DNA of 8,442 nucleotides, from contig CALCQT010000323.1 in NCBI GenBank assembly GCA_937894825.1, forward strand, positions 1 to 8,442, given 5' to 3'. The position numbers and the translations under genes were made by a program. The notes beneath the pieces were generated by a model, which did not search any database, was not told the origin of the DNA, and saw only the letters and a program-made list of their open reading frames with translations. This document shows, in pieces, positions 5,655-8,442 of this stretch. The DNA is from an uncultured Anaerolineaceae bacterium. GTDB taxonomy: Bacteria > Chloroflexota > Anaerolineae > Anaerolineales > Anaerolineaceae. The stretch's first letter is position 1; every line of letters begins with the position of its first letter.

Positions 5655-5691
5655 CTCTTACACTGGAGGCGAAGTCCGGCTGGTTGTGATT

Positions 5692-5697
5692 TATAAT
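5692..5697 (+). promoter_or_regulatory. -10 box implying a leaderless glycosyltransferase mRNA
   Basis: TATAAT (5692-5697) is a perfect -10 hexamer whose last base is 7 nt before ATG 5705, so the predicted +1 is the A of the start codon or its neighbour. No Shine-Dalgarno sequence precedes the ATG. No convincing -35 box is seen 17 nt upstream. Confidence 0.55.
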
Positions 5698-5704
5698 CTA
5701 CTGC

Positions 5705-7360
5705 ATGAAACGGAACCTTCTGGCATTTCTCACACGGTATGGCGTGATTCTCTTTTTTGTGCTGTATGCGCTGATCGGACTGATCAGCTTTGCTGATTAC
5801 GGCTGCGGACCGGACGAGGGCATGGAACGGCAGACCTCGCTGGTCAATTTCAAATATGTCATTGAGAAACTCTCGTTGCCGGTCCCGGAGGCGACGACGC
5901 GCTGGCTGGCTTATCTGCCGGACCTGACGGAATACCGCGACCGTTACTACGGTACCGCGCTCCATTTCCCGTTGGTGCTGATTGAGGCTTTCGCCAACTT
6001 CCAGTTTGAACCGGCAGTGTTTTATGGAATGCGCCATTTATTTACTTTCCTGAATTTTTACCTTGGTGTGATCTGCTTTTATCTGTTGTTGAAAAAACGT
6101 TTGGGTAACCGTGGCTGGGCGTTGCTCGGTGCGGCCATGTTGGTGCTCTCGCCGCGTTTTTTTGCGGAGAGTTTTTACAATAACAAGGACGTGCTTTTTC
6201 TTTCCTGGTATTTGATCAGCTGCTGGCTGCTGGTGCGTTGGTTTGAGAATAAGACCTGGAAGAATGCAGCATTGGCCGGCGTCGCGCTGGCGTTGACCTG
6301 CAACACGCGCCTGAACGCGATCATTTTCTTTCCATTGGCGGCCGGATTTTTCCTGATCGATTTTCTGCGCGGCCGCAGCCGGTCAAAACGGGATTTTCTT
6401 TCCCTGGCGGTTCTTCTCCTGACGGCAGTGGCGGTTTTTTATCTGATAACGCCGAATTTCTGGGAAGCTCCGCTGCGGACGGCGCTGGAGACCTTTGCCT
6501 TCAATCGTGCTCATCCAAACCATGGCTCGGACGGCAATCTTTTCCTGGGGAGACTGGTGGATTCGACGCAGATGTGGTATTTTGTCCCACTATGGATCCT
6601 GCTGACCACGCCTGTTCTTTACCTGGTTCTGAGCGGGATCGGATTGACCGCGTCGGCGATGCGCGGGCTGCATTCGTTGCGTTCGCTGCGGGGACGGATT
6701 TTGATGAATACCGGGCGACTGGATAATGCCGGTTTGATGGATCTGTTTCTGTTCTGCGTCGGTTTTTTGCCGCCTTTGATTATTATCGGGATGCGTGTAA
6801 CCATCTATAATGGCTGGCGGCATTGCTATTTCGCTTATGGTACGATCCTCTATTTTGCCGTTCTGGGCGGCGACGCTATCTTCCGGCTTAAGATCCCCAA
6901 CCGTTTCTGGCGTTCCGTCCGTACGGTCGGGCTTGCCGGTGCGATTGGACTGAGTTTCGCCGTGACGCTGGCTTGGATGATCGCCAATCACCCCTATCAA
7001 TATGTCTATTTTAATGCCTTCGTGCGCGAATATGCGGGGCATTTTTCCGGGGATTATTGGGGGATTGCTTCACGTGATTTATTGCGGTTTGTCGTGGAGA
7101 CGGATGAACGGCCGTTGATTGTGATCGATCATTCTTATACGCAGACCGGCAGTATCAATCGCGGGTTGCTGGACGCGGTTGATCGAGACCGCATTGATCT
7201 GGTTTATGATCCGGATGCGGCTGATTATATTCTGTATGGCAGGGATGATAAGCCGGGCGGTGCGGTGGAATTCGCGGGGTTTGAGCCGGTTTTCTCAATC
7301 CGGGTGGACGCGGACGAGATCGGCATCGTGTTCCGGCGCTTGGATCAGCGCCCGCAATGA
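5705..7360 (+). CDS. GT-C fold membrane glycosyltransferase (PMT/GT39-like)
   Basis: The 551-residue polytopic protein starts at ATG 5705. About ten or more hydrophobic segments lie between residues 11 and 425, followed by a soluble C-terminal tail of about 120 residues. GT-C hallmarks are an acidic first-loop motif GPDEG (35-39), in the place of the catalytic Asp/Asp-Glu of PMT and ArnT enzymes, then SPRFFAESFYNNKD (149-162), NTRLNAIIFF (200-209), YNGWRHCYF (368-376), HPYQYVYFN (429-437) and DYWGIASRDLLRF (450-462). Members take sugar from a polyprenyl-phosphate carrier and attach it outside the cytoplasmic membrane to protein, lipid or glycan. Donor and acceptor cannot be told from sequence. 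No polysaccharide or S-layer genes adjoin it. Class fairly sure; GT39 membership is a judgement from motif style. Confidence 0.8.
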   Translation: MKRNLLAFLTRYGVILFFVLYALIGLISFADYGCGPDEGMERQTSLVNFKYVIEKLSLPVPEATTRWLAYLPDLTEYRDRYYGTALHFPLVLIEAFANFQFEPAVFYGMRHLFTFLNFYLGVICFYLLLKKRLGNRGWALLGAAMLVLSPRFFAESFYNNKDVLFLSWYLISCWLLVRWFENKTWKNAALAGVALALTCNTRLNAIIFFPLAAGFFLIDFLRGRSRSKRDFLSLAVLLLTAVAVFYLITPNFWEAPLRTALETFAFNRAHPNHGSDGNLFLGRLVDSTQMWYFVPLWILLTTPVLYLVLSGIGLTASAMRGLHSLRSLRGRILMNTGRLDNAGLMDLFLFCVGFLPPLIIIGMRVTIYNGWRHCYFAYGTILYFAVLGGDAIFRLKIPNRFWRSVRTVGLAGAIGLSFAVTLAWMIANHPYQYVYFNAFVREYAGHFSGDYWGIASRDLLRFVVETDERPLIVIDHSYTQTGSINRGLLDAVDRDRIDLVYDPDAADYILYGRDDKPGGAVEFAGFEPVFSIRVDADEIGIVFRRLDQRPQ

Positions 7361-7429
7361 ATGAATGGGCATCATTGAAGATCGGTGACCTCATATTGCC
7401 GATCAACAACACAAAGTAATGGTAAAATA

Positions 7430-7458
7430 TTGTTTATCTAATTTTTACATGCTATAAT
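7430..7458 (+). promoter_or_regulatory. Near-consensus promoter of the DUF3798 gene
   Basis: TTGTTT (7430-7435), a 17-nt spacer and TATAAT (7453-7458) with an extended TG at 7450-7451. The start is expected near 7465, about 78 nt before the ATG. It is the strongest-looking promoter in the window. Confidence 0.8.
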
Positions 7459-7500
7459 CCGTTCCTATCACCTGCCGTTCACTCAGATAATGGTGCAAAA

Positions 7501-7519
7501 CCGGAAAGAGATCTTCCGG
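7501..7519 (+). other. Small hairpin in the DUF3798 gene leader
   Basis: CCGGAA (7501-7506) and TTCCGG (7514-7519) form a 6-bp stem with a 7-nt loop, ending 13 nt before the ribosome site AGGAGG (7533-7538). It has no T-run. It may stabilise the 5' end of the mRNA; no riboswitch is recognised. Confidence 0.35.
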
Positions 7520-7542
7520 ATAAAGTAGTAGTAGGAGGAAAT

Positions 7543-8442
7543 ATGAAAAAGTTTATTTCGTTATTTGTGTTATTGGCTGTATTGACAGTCATGCTGACAA
7601 GTGTTGCCTTCGCGGCCGATGAAGATTACCATATCGGTATTGTGACCGGTTCCGTCTCCCAATCTGAGGATGACAGACGCGGCGCGGAAGCATTTCAGGC
7701 CAAGTTCGGTGAAGACAGGGTCACACTGGGAATCTATCCCGACAACTTCACAGAAGAACTGGAAACCACCATTCAAACGATCGTGAACCTTTCTGATGAT
7801 CCTCTGATGAAAGCCATCATCGTCAATCAGGCAGTTCCCGGCACAACAGAAGCTTTCCGCAAAATCAAGGAAAGACGGCCTGACATTCTCCTCCTGGCAG
7901 GGGAAGCTCATGAAGATCTCCCCGAGATCAGCAGCGCGGCGGATCTGGTTGCGAACAACGACTTCGTTGCCCGCGGTTATTTGATCATCCGCACAGCCCA
8001 TGAATTGGGTGTTGACACCTTCGTTCACATCTCCTTCCCGCGGCATATGTCTTATGAGACAATGAGCCGCCGTGTCGCGATCATGCGGGCAGCCTGCGAA
8101 GAGTTTGGTATGGAATTCGTCCTTGAAACCGCACCGGACCCGACCTCTGACGTTGGTATTCCCGGCGCCCAGGCTTACATTCTTGAAAAAGTCCCCGAAT
8201 GGGTTGAGAAGTATGGCACGAACGCTGCTTACTTCTGTACCAATGACGCGCACACCGAACCACTGCTCAAGCAGCTTCTTGCGTACGGCGGATACTTCAT
8301 TGAGGCTGATCTCCCCTCCCCGCTCATGGGCTATCCCGGCGCGTTAGGTCTTGATCTGACCGCGGAAGCCGGCGATTTTGAGAAGATCCTCGCCAAAGTA
8401 GAAGCCGCTGTCGTTGAAAAGGGCGGTGCGGGCAGATTCGGT
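7543..8442 (+). CDS. DUF3798-family extracytoplasmic binding-protein-like protein, 5' part
   Basis: ATG 7543 follows AGGAGG (7533-7538) by 4 nt; the frame is open to the window end, giving 300 residues without a stop. Residues 1-24 are a signal peptide (MKKFISLFVLLAVLTVMLTS then VAFA before AD), cleaved by signal peptidase I, with no lipobox cysteine. The mature part strongly recalls DUF3798 proteins: YHIGIVTGSVSQSEDDRRGA, IIVNQAVPGTTEAFRKIKER, FVHISFPRHMSYETMSRR, ETAPDPTSDVGIPGAQ and FCTNDAHTEPLLKQ. The layout, a repeated alpha/beta pattern beginning HIGIVTG, resembles type I periplasmic binding proteins such as RbsB, so a ligand-binding role for an ABC importer encoded downstream is inferred. 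The ligand is unknown to me. The strong promoter and ribosome site suggest high expression. Roughly the last quarter is missing. Confidence 0.85.
   Translation, partial: MKKFISLFVLLAVLTVMLTSVAFAADEDYHIGIVTGSVSQSEDDRRGAEAFQAKFGEDRVTLGIYPDNFTEELETTIQTIVNLSDDPLMKAIIVNQAVPGTTEAFRKIKERRPDILLLAGEAHEDLPEISSAADLVANNDFVARGYLIIRTAHELGVDTFVHISFPRHMSYETMSRRVAIMRAACEEFGMEFVLETAPDPTSDVGIPGAQAYILEKVPEWVEKYGTNAAYFCTNDAHTEPLLKQLLAYGGYFIEADLPSPLMGYPGALGLDLTAEAGDFEKILAKVEAAVVEKGGAGRFG

Noticed and set aside
6590..7042. Minus-strand frame within the glycosyltransferase gene
   Set aside because: Low-complexity shadow translation rich in Arg, Gln and Pro, opposite conserved GT-C motifs.
7380..7404. GATCGG/CCGATC hairpin as terminator of the glycosyltransferase gene
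   Set aside because: Only six pairs around a 13-base loop, and no T-run follows; too weak to call.
7570..8253. Long minus-strand frame opposite the DUF3798 gene
   Set aside because: It is the antisense shadow of a clear coding frame with signal peptide and family motifs, and has no ribosome site.

Overview
The window is an ordinary bacterial chromosome segment of moderate GC, with seven protein genes on both strands and clear sigma70-type promoters and intrinsic terminators. No phage, plasmid, transposase, CRISPR or RNA gene is visible. The gene set (YjfF-type sugar permease, NIL-less MetNIQ, GT-C membrane glycosyltransferase, DUF3798 binding protein) recalls anaerobic Chloroflexota of the Anaerolineae type, with spirochaetes or Firmicutes as alternatives. 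This is an impression from protein style only, not a computed placement.

Layout. (1) 1-591 is the 3' part of a YjfF-like sugar ABC permease, the end of an operon lying upstream, closed by a 29-bp perfect hairpin terminator (637-704). (2) 906-1682 encodes an exported protein of unknown function, preceded by a structured leader with a possible 36-codon ORF. (3) 1712-4435 is a methionine uptake operon: a consensus promoter, a leader of about 160 nt ending in a strong intrinsic terminator, then metN, metI (8-nt overlap) and metQ. No SAM-I riboswitch or T-box can be recognised. Instead the leader holds a 33-codon ORF starting at the predicted +1, with a Met-Leu-Met-Cys run inside a foldable element. 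This attenuator candidate is the most interesting hypothesis in the window. (4) 4436-4601 is a convergent intergenic region with a GC-rich terminator overlapped by a 17-bp inverted repeat. (5) 4602-5420 on the minus strand is a class I SAM-dependent methyltransferase. (6) After a 284-nt divergent region with inverted repeats, 5705-7360 is a GT-C membrane glycosyltransferase that looks leaderless (TATAAT ends 7 nt before the ATG). (7) At 7430 a near-consensus promoter drives a DUF3798-family binding-protein-like gene from 7543 that runs off the window.

How the genes relate: three solute-uptake modules (sugar permease, MetNIQ, DUF3798 protein) suggest a scavenging heterotroph. Neither binding protein here, MetQ or the DUF3798 protein, has a lipobox cysteine, so how they stay near the membrane is an open question. 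The methyltransferase and glycosyltransferase are divergent neighbours with no demonstrable joint pathway.
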